A stretch of 64,000 bases of DNA, taken from contig OZ257137.1 of assembly GCA_965279115.1 (NCBI GenBank), positions 1,922,001-1,986,000 of the forward strand, given 5' to 3'. The translations under genes were made by a program, and so were the position numbers. Below the pieces are notes generated by a model. That model worked only from the letters and a program-made list of their open reading frames with translations. It had not been told where the DNA came from and searched no databases. The DNA is from JAEUOS01 sp965279115. GTDB lineage: Bacteria > Pseudomonadota > Gammaproteobacteria > Burkholderiales > JAEUOS01. Positions 17,222 through 24,235 of the stretch are shown one piece after another (position 1 is the first letter of the stretch; the number at the start of each line of letters is the position of its first letter).

Positions 17222-18211
17222 TCAATCCAGCGACGCGTTGGCACGCTTGATCACTTCGGCAAACCGGGCGGACTCGGCCTGCATCATCTTCGTGAACTGG
17301 TCACGGGTCTGCGGGAACGGCTCGTAGGCGAAGGAGACGAACTTCTCGCGGATGTCCGGTTCGGCGAGGGCGGCCTCGACATCACGATGGATCCGGTCCG
17401 TGATCGCGCGCGGCGTTCCCCTGGGGGCCGCCAATGCCGTCCAGCCCGTCACTTCGAAGTTCTTCGGCCCGCCGGCCTCGGCCACCGTCGGCACGTCGCC
17501 GAAGGCGGGAATGCGGTTGGGCGCCGCCACGGCCAGGAAGCGCAGCTTGCCGGCGCGCTGCAGCGGGCCGGCGGAGGCCGAGGTACCGAGCGCGAACGCC
17601 AGTTCACCATTGGCCACCGAGGTATAGAGCTGCGTGGTCTCCTTGAAAATCACATGCACCATGTCGACCCCGGTAACGGACTCGAACAAGGCCGAACCCA
17701 GGTGCACCGGATTGCCCACCGACCAGGAGCCGTAGTTGAGCTTGCCGGGCTGCGCCCTGGCGTCGGCGATCAGGTCGGCTACCGATTTGTACTTGCTGCC
17801 AGTCGGCACCGCGAAGAAGAAGTAGGTCTTGAACAGCGGCAGGATGGGTTCGAAATCGGTCTTCGGGTCGTAGGGCAGCTTCTTGAACAGGTGCGGATAT
17901 GCCGACAGGTGCACGTTGTCGAGCTGGATCAGTTCATGACCGTCATTGCCGGCCTTCTTGATGGCATCGATGGCGATGAAGCCGTTGCCACCCGGGCGGT
18001 TTTCCACCAGCACCGGCTTGCCCCATTTTTTTGACAGCTTGTCGGCCACCAGGCGCACCACGCCTTCGGGGCCGCTGCCCACCGGAAACGGGGTGATGAT
18101 CTTTACCGGCTTGGCCGGAAATTCCTGGGCATGACCCGGCCGGGCCAGCAATGCAAGGGTCGCGCCCGCGATCGCGAGAACGCGAAGGGCTGGGGACTTG
18201 ATCGAAAACAT
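17222..18211 (-). CDS. Divergent Bug/TctC-family substrate-binding protein, first gene of the catabolic operon
   Basis: Periplasmic receptor, 329 residues, with a signal peptide ending near GHA-QE. It is recognisable from EFPAKPVKIITPFPVG, ENRPGGNGF and the C-terminal VTGWTALAAPRGTPRAI. Usual ligand-site features are changed: the GGxxD turn reads GSGPEG, losing the aspartate, and the PDGYT turn reads NDGHE. It also has KLPYDPKTDFEPILPLFKTYFFFAV. This suggests a ligand or binding mode unlike its neighbours. It is the promoter-proximal gene of the 18-kb minus-strand cluster and is divergent from the LysR gene at 18381. Confidence 0.9.
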   Translation of the reverse strand: MFSIKSPALRVLAIAGATLALLARPGHAQEFPAKPVKIITPFPVGSGPEGVVRLVADKLSKKWGKPVLVENRPGGNGFIAIDAIKKAGNDGHELIQLDNVHLSAYPHLFKKLPYDPKTDFEPILPLFKTYFFFAVPTGSKYKSVADLIADARAQPGKLNYGSWSVGNPVHLGSALFESVTGVDMVHVIFKETTQLYTSVANGELAFALGTSASAGPLQRAGKLRFLAVAAPNRIPAFGDVPTVAEAGGPKNFEVTGWTALAAPRGTPRAITDRIHRDVEAALAEPDIREKFVSFAYEPFPQTRDQFTKMMQAESARFAEVIKRANASLD

Positions 18212-18324
18212 GATGGAGGGCTCTTTGCAACAGGAGGGTTCGAAAAGATGGCCTGCGGCATGCACAGGCCGGAACGACGCGCGGGATGGATTCTGCGCCG
18301 TTCGTCGTTATGTTGGAATCGGTA

Positions 18325-18348
18325 TTGCTAAACTAGCTGTTATCGCAA
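18325..18348. promoter_or_regulatory. Candidate LysR operator in the divergent LysR/receptor intergenic region
   Basis: The 169-bp gap between the first receptor gene and the LysR gene must hold both promoters. Within it, 18325-18348 has the ends TTGC and GCAA in inverted orientation with a 16-base AT-rich centre (TAAACTAGCTGTTATC). LysR-type regulators usually bind such interrupted dyads near their own start, and this one ends 32 bp before the LysR ATG. Only about half of the paired positions match, so it is a weak candidate. Confidence 0.35.
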
Positions 18349-18380
18349 CTCGGCATTTCTTGCCGGATGATCGCGCGTCC

Positions 18381-19298
18381 ATGAACCTGAAGCAGCTCGA
18401 ATATTTCGTGCATGTAGCCGAGCTCGGCAGCTTTACCCGCGCCGCCGAGCATCTCGACATCGCCCAGCCGGCCCTGTCGCGCCAGGTGCGCCAGCTGGAG
18501 ATCGAGCTCAGACAGAACCTGCTGACGCGCAACGGCCGCGGTGTCACCACCACCGAGGCCGGGCGCCGCCTTTTGGAACACGGACGCGGCATCCTGCACC
18601 AGGTGGCACGGGCGAAGGAGGACCTCGAGGAAATGCGCGGCGCGCCGGTCGGGCATGTCGCCATTGGCCTGCCGCCGACCGTGGGGCGCATCCTCACCGT
18701 CACCCTGGTGGACGAATTCCGCAAGCGCTTTCCCAAGGCCAGCCTGGGCATCGTCGAAGGCCTTTCGGTCAACATCAGCGAATGGCTCGCCTCCGGCCGC
18801 ATCGACGTGGGCCTGGTCTACAACCCGGCGCCGACCCCGGTGCTCGACACCCGCGCCCTGGTGGCCGAGCCGCTTTACCTGATAGGACCGGCCAGCGGCC
18901 GCCGCGTCACCCCGCCGATGGGTTCGCCCGTGCCGCTCAAGGAACTCGGCAGCCACCGACTCATCATGCCGAGCAGGCCGAATTCCATCCGCATGTTTGT
19001 CGAGAGCCGCCTGGCCGACATCGGCGAGCGGGTCAACGTGGCGCTCGAAATCGACGGCATTCCCGCCATACTCGACCTGGTGGCACGCGGCCACGGCCAT
19101 GCGGTGCTGTCGCTGAACGCGATACGCCACGACCCGTTGCGAGCCCGGCTGTTGCCGCGCCCCATCATCAAGCCGAAACTCGCGACCACGCTCGCGATCG
19201 CCACATCCGCACAGCGGCCGCTTACGCCGATGGCCAGGAAGGTGGCCGAGATGCTGCGCGAGGTGGTGCCGCGCGAGCTTGAAGAGCGCAGCGCCTGA
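18381..19298 (+). CDS. LysR-type transcriptional regulator, probable regulator of the protocatechuate cluster
   Basis: DNA-binding regulator, 305 residues. Residues 1-60 form the winged helix-turn-helix (MNLKQLEYFVHVAELGSF, TRAAEHLDIAQPALSRQVRQLE). The rest is the LysR substrate-binding domain, with GHVAIGLPPTVGRIL at its start and DLVARGHGHAVLSLNAI late. It is transcribed away from the 20-gene minus-strand cluster, the classic position for a LysR activator that responds to a pathway compound; LigR of SYK-6 is a precedent for this pathway. The ATG at 18381 gives the canonical N-terminus. It ends 11 bp from the convergent atpE-like gene. Confidence 0.93.
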   Translation: MNLKQLEYFVHVAELGSFTRAAEHLDIAQPALSRQVRQLEIELRQNLLTRNGRGVTTTEAGRRLLEHGRGILHQVARAKEDLEEMRGAPVGHVAIGLPPTVGRILTVTLVDEFRKRFPKASLGIVEGLSVNISEWLASGRIDVGLVYNPAPTPVLDTRALVAEPLYLIGPASGRRVTPPMGSPVPLKELGSHRLIMPSRPNSIRMFVESRLADIGERVNVALEIDGIPAILDLVARGHGHAVLSLNAIRHDPLRARLLPRPIIKPKLATTLAIATSAQRPLTPMARKVAEMLREVVPRELEERSA

Positions 19299-19309
19299 TC
19301 GACCACCTT

Positions 19310-19552
19310 CTAGCGGCCAAACGGGCTGGCGAAGGAAAACATCATCGCGATGCCCACGCCGATCAGGAAGTTGGCGTCGATCAATCCGGCCAGGAGGAAC
19401 ATCTTTACCTGCAGGCGATCCATCAGTTCCGGCTGGCGGGCGGACGCCTCGATGTACTTGCCGCCCATGACGCCGATGCCGATGCATGCGCCAATGGCGC
19501 CCAGCCCGATGATGAGTCCGCACGCCAAAGCGACCATGCCGATGTTGCCCAT
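19310..19552 (-). CDS. atpE: Orphan F0F1 ATP synthase subunit c (AtpE-like)
   Basis: Two-helix membrane protein of 80 residues, the full length of a c subunit. Helix 1 carries the glycine-rich GLGAIGACIGIGVMGG, the polar loop has RQP at 39-41 (matching Arg41-Gln42-Pro43 of E. coli), and helix 2 has the ion-binding Asp59 in AGLIDANFLIGVG. All key residues are intact and GGGAG lies before the ATG, so it looks functional. No other ATP synthase gene is nearby; neighbours are the LysR gene (convergent, 11 bp) and a Bug receptor. It could be a second copy beside the normal atp operon. Confidence 0.93.
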   Translation of the reverse strand: MGNIGMVALACGLIIGLGAIGACIGIGVMGGKYIEASARQPELMDRLQVKMFLLAGLIDANFLIGVGIAMMFSFASPFGR

Positions 19553-19635
19553 AAAATTTCTCCCGAGTTCGCGTGAATGAGGCATCATCCTCACCCGCCG
19601 CAGCGCGCGGAACAACTACCTGCGAGGTAAAGCAG

Positions 19636-20616
19636 TTGAAGACAATCGCAAGCCGTCTGGCGATCATTCCCTTGGCCATCGCGGCCGCCGGCACGCCGGT
19701 CGGCGCAATCGCCCAGGCCTATCCCGCCAAACCGATCCGCATGGTCGTGCCCTTCACGCCCGGCGGCACCACCGACATCCTCGGCCGTTCCATCGGCCAG
19801 AAGATCACCGAGGCATTTGGCCAGCAGGTGATCATCGACAACCGGCCCGGCGCCGGTGGTTCGATCGGCGCTGAGTCGGTGGCGAAATCGGCACCTGACG
19901 GCTACACGCTGATGATGGGCCACATCGGCACCTTGGCGGTGAACCCCTCGCTCTATCCCAGGCTGGGCTACGACCCGGTCAAGGGCTTCGCACCAGTGGC
20001 CTGGGTGGCGCGCGTGCCCAACGTGCTGGTGGTCAGCAACGCCGTGCCGGCGAAAAGCGTCAAGGAGCTGGTTGCGCTGGCCAAGGCGAAGCCAGGCAGC
20101 CTCAACTACGGCTCGGGCGGCAACGGCAGCGCGGCGCACATCGCAACCGAGTATTTCAAGTTGCAGACCGGCACCTTCCTGGTCCACATCCCCTACCGTG
20201 GCACCGCCCCGGCGGTCACCGACCTCATCGCCGGGCAGATCTCGCTCATGCTCACCGGCGGACCGGCGGTGCTGCCGCAGGTGAAGGCCGGGCAGTTGCG
20301 CGCGCTCGCCGTGACCAGCCCCAAACGCATGGAGGCGCAGCCCGACCTGCCCACCATCGCCGAAAGCGGCTACCCCGGCTTCGAGGCCGACCAGTGGTAT
20401 GGCGTGGTCGCCCCGGCCGGCACGCCCGCCGACGTGGTGGCCAAACTCAATGGCGCGATCAATCGCGCACTCACGGCGCCGGAACTCAGGCAACGCCTGT
20501 CCGGCGAGGGCGCCGAGGCGGTGGCCACCACACCGCAAGCCTTCGGCGCCCTGATCGTGAAGGAGATCGAACGCTGGCGACCGGTACTCAAAGCCGGCAA
20601 CGTGAAAGCAGACTGA
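19636..20616 (+). CDS. Bug/TctC-family substrate-binding protein
   Basis: Periplasmic receptor, about 326 residues. The preferred start is TTG at 19636, preceded by GAGG at good spacing and giving a normal signal peptide (MKTIASRLAIIPLAI, cleavage near AIA-QA). An ATG at 19573 would add 21 polar residues and overlap the atpE promoter region. Family landmarks are YPAKPIRMVVPFTPGGTTDILGR, DNRPGAGGSIGAE, SAPDGYTLMMG, HIPYRGTAPAVTDLIAG and PTIAESGYPGFEADQWYG. It is 37 bp upstream of the Rieske oxygenase gene and probably supplies that enzyme's substrate. Confidence 0.92.
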   Translation: MKTIASRLAIIPLAIAAAGTPVGAIAQAYPAKPIRMVVPFTPGGTTDILGRSIGQKITEAFGQQVIIDNRPGAGGSIGAESVAKSAPDGYTLMMGHIGTLAVNPSLYPRLGYDPVKGFAPVAWVARVPNVLVVSNAVPAKSVKELVALAKAKPGSLNYGSGGNGSAAHIATEYFKLQTGTFLVHIPYRGTAPAVTDLIAGQISLMLTGGPAVLPQVKAGQLRALAVTSPKRMEAQPDLPTIAESGYPGFEADQWYGVVAPAGTPADVVAKLNGAINRALTAPELRQRLSGEGAEAVATTPQAFGALIVKEIERWRPVLKAGNVKAD

Positions 20617-20653
20617 GGTTCACCGGCCTCACCTTGCATGGGGAGACTTGACG

Positions 20654-21700
20654 ATGTGGGTGCGCAACTGCTGGTACGTGATCGGCTGGGAGCACGAAGT
20701 TCCCGACGACGGCTTTCTCGCCCGCACGGTGCTGGGCGAACCGCTGCTGGCCTATCGCACCGCCGCCGGCCAATACGCGGTGCTTGAGGACCGCTGCTGC
20801 CACCGCCATGCGCCGCTGTCGAAAGGACGGCGTGAAGGTGACTGTATCCGTTGCGGCTATCACGGCCTGAAGTTCGACGCATCCGGCACCTGCGTGGAGG
20901 TGCCGGGGATGGAACGTCCGCCGGCGGCGGCGCGGGTGCGTACTTATCCGGCGATTTGCCGCAATCGTTGGGTTTTCGTGTGGATGGGCGCTGCGGACCG
21001 CGCCGATCCCGCCATGCTGCCGGACAATTTTTCCTGCGGCGAAGCCGGCTGGCACTACAAGCCGGGCTACATGCACTACGACACACCCTACCTGCTGATC
21101 TGTGACAACCTGCTCGATTTCTCGCACCTGAGCTGGGTGCATGAAAAGACCCTCGGCGGTACGACCGCCATCGCCCTGACGCGACCGGCCATTGAGCCGG
21201 TGACCACCCCACGCCAGCGCGGCGTCAAGGTGAGCCGCCATGTGCCGGGAGTACCACCACCGCCCTATTACGCCAGGATCCGCGCCATGCCGGCACTGAT
21301 AGACCGCTGGTTCGTCTACGATTTTCTGCTGCCTGGCACACTGTTGATGCGCTCCGGCGGGCGCCCGACCGGCGACGCGCCCGACGACATGCGAAATGCC
21401 GTGCAACTGCATAGCTGTCAGACGCTCACGCCCGAAACCGCGGACAGCACCCATTATTTCTTCATGCAGGCATATCGCGCCGAGGCGGGGAATCCCGCGG
21501 TCACCGAAGGCATTTACCAGAGCCTCATTCAGGCATTCAACGAGGACCGCGACATGATTTCGGCGCAACACCGGACGATGATAAGCGCACCCGCTGCGTC
21601 CATGATGCCGCTCTACATGGACGCGGCGCTGGCGCAGTTTCGCCGCCTGCTCGACAGCGAAGTCGAGCACGAAGCAGGAGCGCTTCCTCCGGCCGCGTGA
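20654..21700 (+). CDS. VanA-like Rieske non-haem iron oxygenase subunit
   Basis: Terminal oxygenase of a two-component aromatic hydroxylase or O-demethylase, 348 residues. The Rieske cluster is bound by Cys48-x-His50 (in RCCHRHAPL) and Cys67-x2-His70 (CGYHG). The mononuclear iron site lies in DNLLDFSHLSWVHEK, with the two histidines and the bridging aspartate present. Such enzymes (vanillate or phthalate type) take electrons from a VanB-like reductase, which is not in the window. Vanillate demethylation would give protocatechuate, fitting the region, but the substrate is inferred only. The ATG at 20654 is preferred over a TTG at 20648 by GGGAG spacing. Confidence 0.88.
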   Translation: MWVRNCWYVIGWEHEVPDDGFLARTVLGEPLLAYRTAAGQYAVLEDRCCHRHAPLSKGRREGDCIRCGYHGLKFDASGTCVEVPGMERPPAAARVRTYPAICRNRWVFVWMGAADRADPAMLPDNFSCGEAGWHYKPGYMHYDTPYLLICDNLLDFSHLSWVHEKTLGGTTAIALTRPAIEPVTTPRQRGVKVSRHVPGVPPPPYYARIRAMPALIDRWFVYDFLLPGTLLMRSGGRPTGDAPDDMRNAVQLHSCQTLTPETADSTHYFFMQAYRAEAGNPAVTEGIYQSLIQAFNEDRDMISAQHRTMISAPAASMMPLYMDAALAQFRRLLDSEVEHEAGALPPAA

Positions 21701-21755
21701 CACCGGCGACACCGACTTCCTGCCGGTGCCGGCACAGCATCCGCCCTGCGGACCT

Positions 21756-23024
21756 TCAGCGTTGCTCCGCGGGCCGCGCGCGGTGGTCTGCGATCATGCG
21801 CACGGCGAGGTATAGCCGTGCCGGGATGCGATCCAGCGCGACGTACTCCTCGCTGGAGGAGTGGTAGCCAAACCCGGGCATGCCCATGCCCTCGATCACC
21901 GGCCGCCCGGATTGCTGCGCGAAGCCCGCGTCGGTTCCACCCGTAATCCGGGGCACCACCAGCAGGCTGCCGCCCACCTCGCCATAAATCGCGACCGCGC
22001 GGTCGATCAGCGCGTTGGAGGCGGCGTCAGCCACGAACGCAGGGCGGCCGACCCTGAACTTCAGCTCCGCCTCCGTGTCCGGCACACGCCGTTTCGCCAG
22101 CAGGCCGCGCAGTTCGTCGAGCTTCTGCTTGACCAGGTCATCGGAAAAATAGCGCACGTCGGCCGAAAGCGTCGCCTGATCCGGAACCTGGTTGAGAACC
22201 GTGCCGCTTGACATGCGCGTCCAGTTGAAGCGGAACGCCTTTGCCGCTTCGTCCAGGCCCTGGGTGCGCGCGACGATATCGGCGGCTTCGACCAGCGCAT
22301 TGCGGCCGCGTTCCGGTTCGGCGCCGGCATGCGCGGCGCGGCCACGCACCGTCACTTGCGCCTCGCCGTTGCCGGCGGTGCCGCGGGTCAGCGCTTCGCG
22401 CGGCGTGGAGGTGGGTTCGAATGACAGGACCACATCGGCCGCAGCCGCCAGACGCGTCACCAGCTTGCCGGAATCGGGCGATCCGATTTCCTCGTCGGTG
22501 TTGAACAGCACGGTCAGTTCGGCAAATTCCGCAAGGCCACGTTGCTTCAGGATCCCGATCGAATGCAGGATCAGCGCGATGCCCCCGCGGTCATCCGCGA
22601 TGCCGGGACCGAAGGCGCGCTCGCCGTCGATGCGAAAGGGTCGCGCCGCCAGTGTTCCCACCGGATAGATCGTGTCCATGTGGGCCATCAGGAGCACCCG
22701 GCCGCTGCCGGAACCACGCATGCGCCCGACCACATGGCTGCCGGCCGCAGGCGCCTGTGCCGCGATCCGCTCGACCGTGGCGCCCAGGGCCACCAGCCGC
22801 TTCTCAAGCAGGTCGCCGATCGCCTGCAGGCCGGGCGCATGGCTTGAAGGGGATTCGATGGAAACCAAGTCCCGCAGCGTCTCGGCGACGCGTTCGCGCT
22901 CGCCGGACACCATCGCCCACAGGGCTTCATCCCTTGCCGGTTGCGCCCCTGTCGCACCCGCCACCACCATTGCCAGGCCGAGCGCAAGCACCCGCCCGGC
23001 CGCCAGAATCCTCGCGCCGGTCAT
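21756..23024 (-). CDS. M20-family metallopeptidase (glutamate carboxypeptidase-like), exported
   Basis: Zinc-dependent exopeptidase, 422 residues, with a signal peptide of about 28 residues (ending ATGA-QP). Metal and catalytic residues are visible: His115 and Asp117 in LMAHMDTIYP, bridging Asp144 in GPGIADDRGG, and Glu178-Glu179 in NTDEEIGSPDSG. A dimerisation domain lies between (VRGRAAHAGAEPERGRNAL). It resembles the CPG2 group that removes C-terminal glutamate or splits N-acyl amino acids. The ATG at 23024 has GGAGGGG eight bases upstream; a TTG lies one codon earlier. No clear link to the neighbouring catabolic genes. Confidence 0.92.
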   Translation of the reverse strand: MTGARILAAGRVLALGLAMVVAGATGAQPARDEALWAMVSGERERVAETLRDLVSIESPSSHAPGLQAIGDLLEKRLVALGATVERIAAQAPAAGSHVVGRMRGSGSGRVLLMAHMDTIYPVGTLAARPFRIDGERAFGPGIADDRGGIALILHSIGILKQRGLAEFAELTVLFNTDEEIGSPDSGKLVTRLAAAADVVLSFEPTSTPREALTRGTAGNGEAQVTVRGRAAHAGAEPERGRNALVEAADIVARTQGLDEAAKAFRFNWTRMSSGTVLNQVPDQATLSADVRYFSDDLVKQKLDELRGLLAKRRVPDTEAELKFRVGRPAFVADAASNALIDRAVAIYGEVGGSLLVVPRITGGTDAGFAQQSGRPVIEGMGMPGFGYHSSSEEYVALDRIPARLYLAVRMIADHRARPAEQR

Positions 23025-23081
23025 CAAACCGCCCCCTCCAAAGCCAGTTCCGGGGCGAATATACCCTGCGCGGCGCGCGCG

Positions 23082-23633
23082 TTATCCGGCGAACTCGGCT
23101 TCGTGCATCCAGGCCGAATGCCGCGGCGCGCGCCGCGTACGCGTCCACTCCTCGAGCATGTCCCATTTCACGGCTGATGCGCGGGCATGCATGTCGGGTG
23201 TGCCCACGTCGCAGGCGAGTTCGAGGCGATGGCCGTTGCAGTCGAAGAAGTAGATCGACTTGAACAAGGTATGGTTGGTCGGCCCGATCACCTCGACGCC
23301 GTTGGCTTCCAGGCGCGCCTTGGCCGCCAGCAGGGCATCAAAGTCGGCCACCTTGAAGGCGAGGTGCTGCACCCACTTGGGTGTGGCTTCGTCACGCCCC
23401 ATCGCCGGCGAGTTGGGCAGCTCGAAAAACGCCAGCACGTTGCCGCCGCCGGCGTCCAGGAAGATGTGCATGTACGGGTCGGGTTCGTGGGTGGAAGGCA
23501 CCTGGTTCTCGGCAAAGGCGAGCACGAAGCCCATGCCGAGATTCCTGCCGTACCAGTCGACGGTCTCCTTGGCATCCTTGCAGCGGTAAGCGACATGGTG
23601 TACCCCCATGGTTTGCGTGGCGACAGCGTTCAC
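23082..23633 (-). CDS. VOC-family (glyoxalase / extradiol dioxygenase-like) protein
   Basis: Vicinal-oxygen-chelate protein, 183 residues, with two beta-alpha-beta-beta-beta modules. Candidate metal ligands are the histidine in MGVHHVAY near residue 12, a second in WVQHLAFKV and the glutamate in GHRLELACD. The start is a GTG at 23633 preceded by AAGGAGATTTTC, an excellent ribosome-binding site; the open frame continues upstream through the promoter but is not coding there. It is divergent from a MarR regulator with a palindrome between, so it is probably repressor-controlled. The substrate is unknown; dioxygenase or lyase activity are both possible. Confidence 0.87.
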   Translation of the reverse strand: MNAVATQTMGVHHVAYRCKDAKETVDWYGRNLGMGFVLAFAENQVPSTHEPDPYMHIFLDAGGGNVLAFFELPNSPAMGRDEATPKWVQHLAFKVADFDALLAAKARLEANGVEVIGPTNHTLFKSIYFFDCNGHRLELACDVGTPDMHARASAVKWDMLEEWTRTRRAPRHSAWMHEAEFAG

Positions 23634-23664
23634 GAAAATCTCCTTTTTTGGGTTTGAATAATTC

Positions 23665-23678
23665 GTAACATACGTTAC
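23665..23678. promoter_or_regulatory. Palindromic operator candidate between the VOC gene and the MarR regulator
   Basis: GTAACATACGTTAC has 5-base inverted arms (GTAAC/GTTAC) around a 4-base centre. It lies in a locally AT-rich 118-bp gap, 32 bp upstream of the GTG of the VOC gene and 74 bp upstream of the MarR gene. MarR proteins typically bind such short palindromes in their own divergent promoter region, so autoregulation and control of the VOC gene are the likely role. Confidence 0.55.
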
Positions 23679-23751
23679 CATTAGACCGCTGTCAAGGCGG
23701 CCGGCAGCGGCCGGGCAGCCTGCATCCCATCCCTCCACTTCCGAAAATCCG

Positions 23752-24192
23752 ATGGATCTATCCCGCTTCATGCCCTATCGCCTCGCCGTTGCAGCCGAAT
23801 CCGTGAGTCGCGCGCTGGCCGCGGTGTATTCGGAGCGCTTCGGACTGACCCGCGACGAATGGCGCGTCATCGCCCAGTTGGCCGACGTGAAGGAACTGAA
23901 GGCCACCGACCTCGGGCAACGGACTTCGCTGCCCAAGATGCAGGTCAGCCGCGCGGCCACCCGGCTGGAGCAGGACGGCCTGATCGCGCGCGAAACCGAC
24001 GCCGCCGACCGGCGCAACCTGGTCATGCGTCTGACCCCGGCGGGCCGCGCGCTCTACCGGCACCTCGAGCCGGTGGTGCTGGAACGCGAGCGCGACCTCC
24101 TGGCGGCCCTCGCACCGCAAGAGCGTGCCGCGTTCGAGGCCGCGCTGGCGCAAATCGAGGCCACCGCCAACGCCCTGCAACTGCGGGCCTGA
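23752..24192 (+). CDS. MarR-family transcriptional regulator
   Basis: Winged-helix regulator of 146 residues. The DNA-binding part runs from LTRDEWRVIAQLADVKELKATDLGQRTSLPKMQVSRAATRLEQDGLI to the wing RETDAADRRNLVMRLTPAGRALY, all typical MarR features. Helices at both ends (FMPYRLAVAAESVSRAL and the C-terminal LLAALAPQERAAFEAAL) would form the dimer interface. Most MarR proteins are repressors released by phenolic ligands. Divergence from the VOC gene makes that its most likely target. Confidence 0.93.
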   Translation: MDLSRFMPYRLAVAAESVSRALAAVYSERFGLTRDEWRVIAQLADVKELKATDLGQRTSLPKMQVSRAATRLEQDGLIARETDAADRRNLVMRLTPAGRALYRHLEPVVLERERDLLAALAPQERAAFEAALAQIEATANALQLRA

Positions 24193-24235
24193 CAGCGCAT
24201 CGACGTAAACTGCCGGCTCTCCCCCTGGAGGGCGC

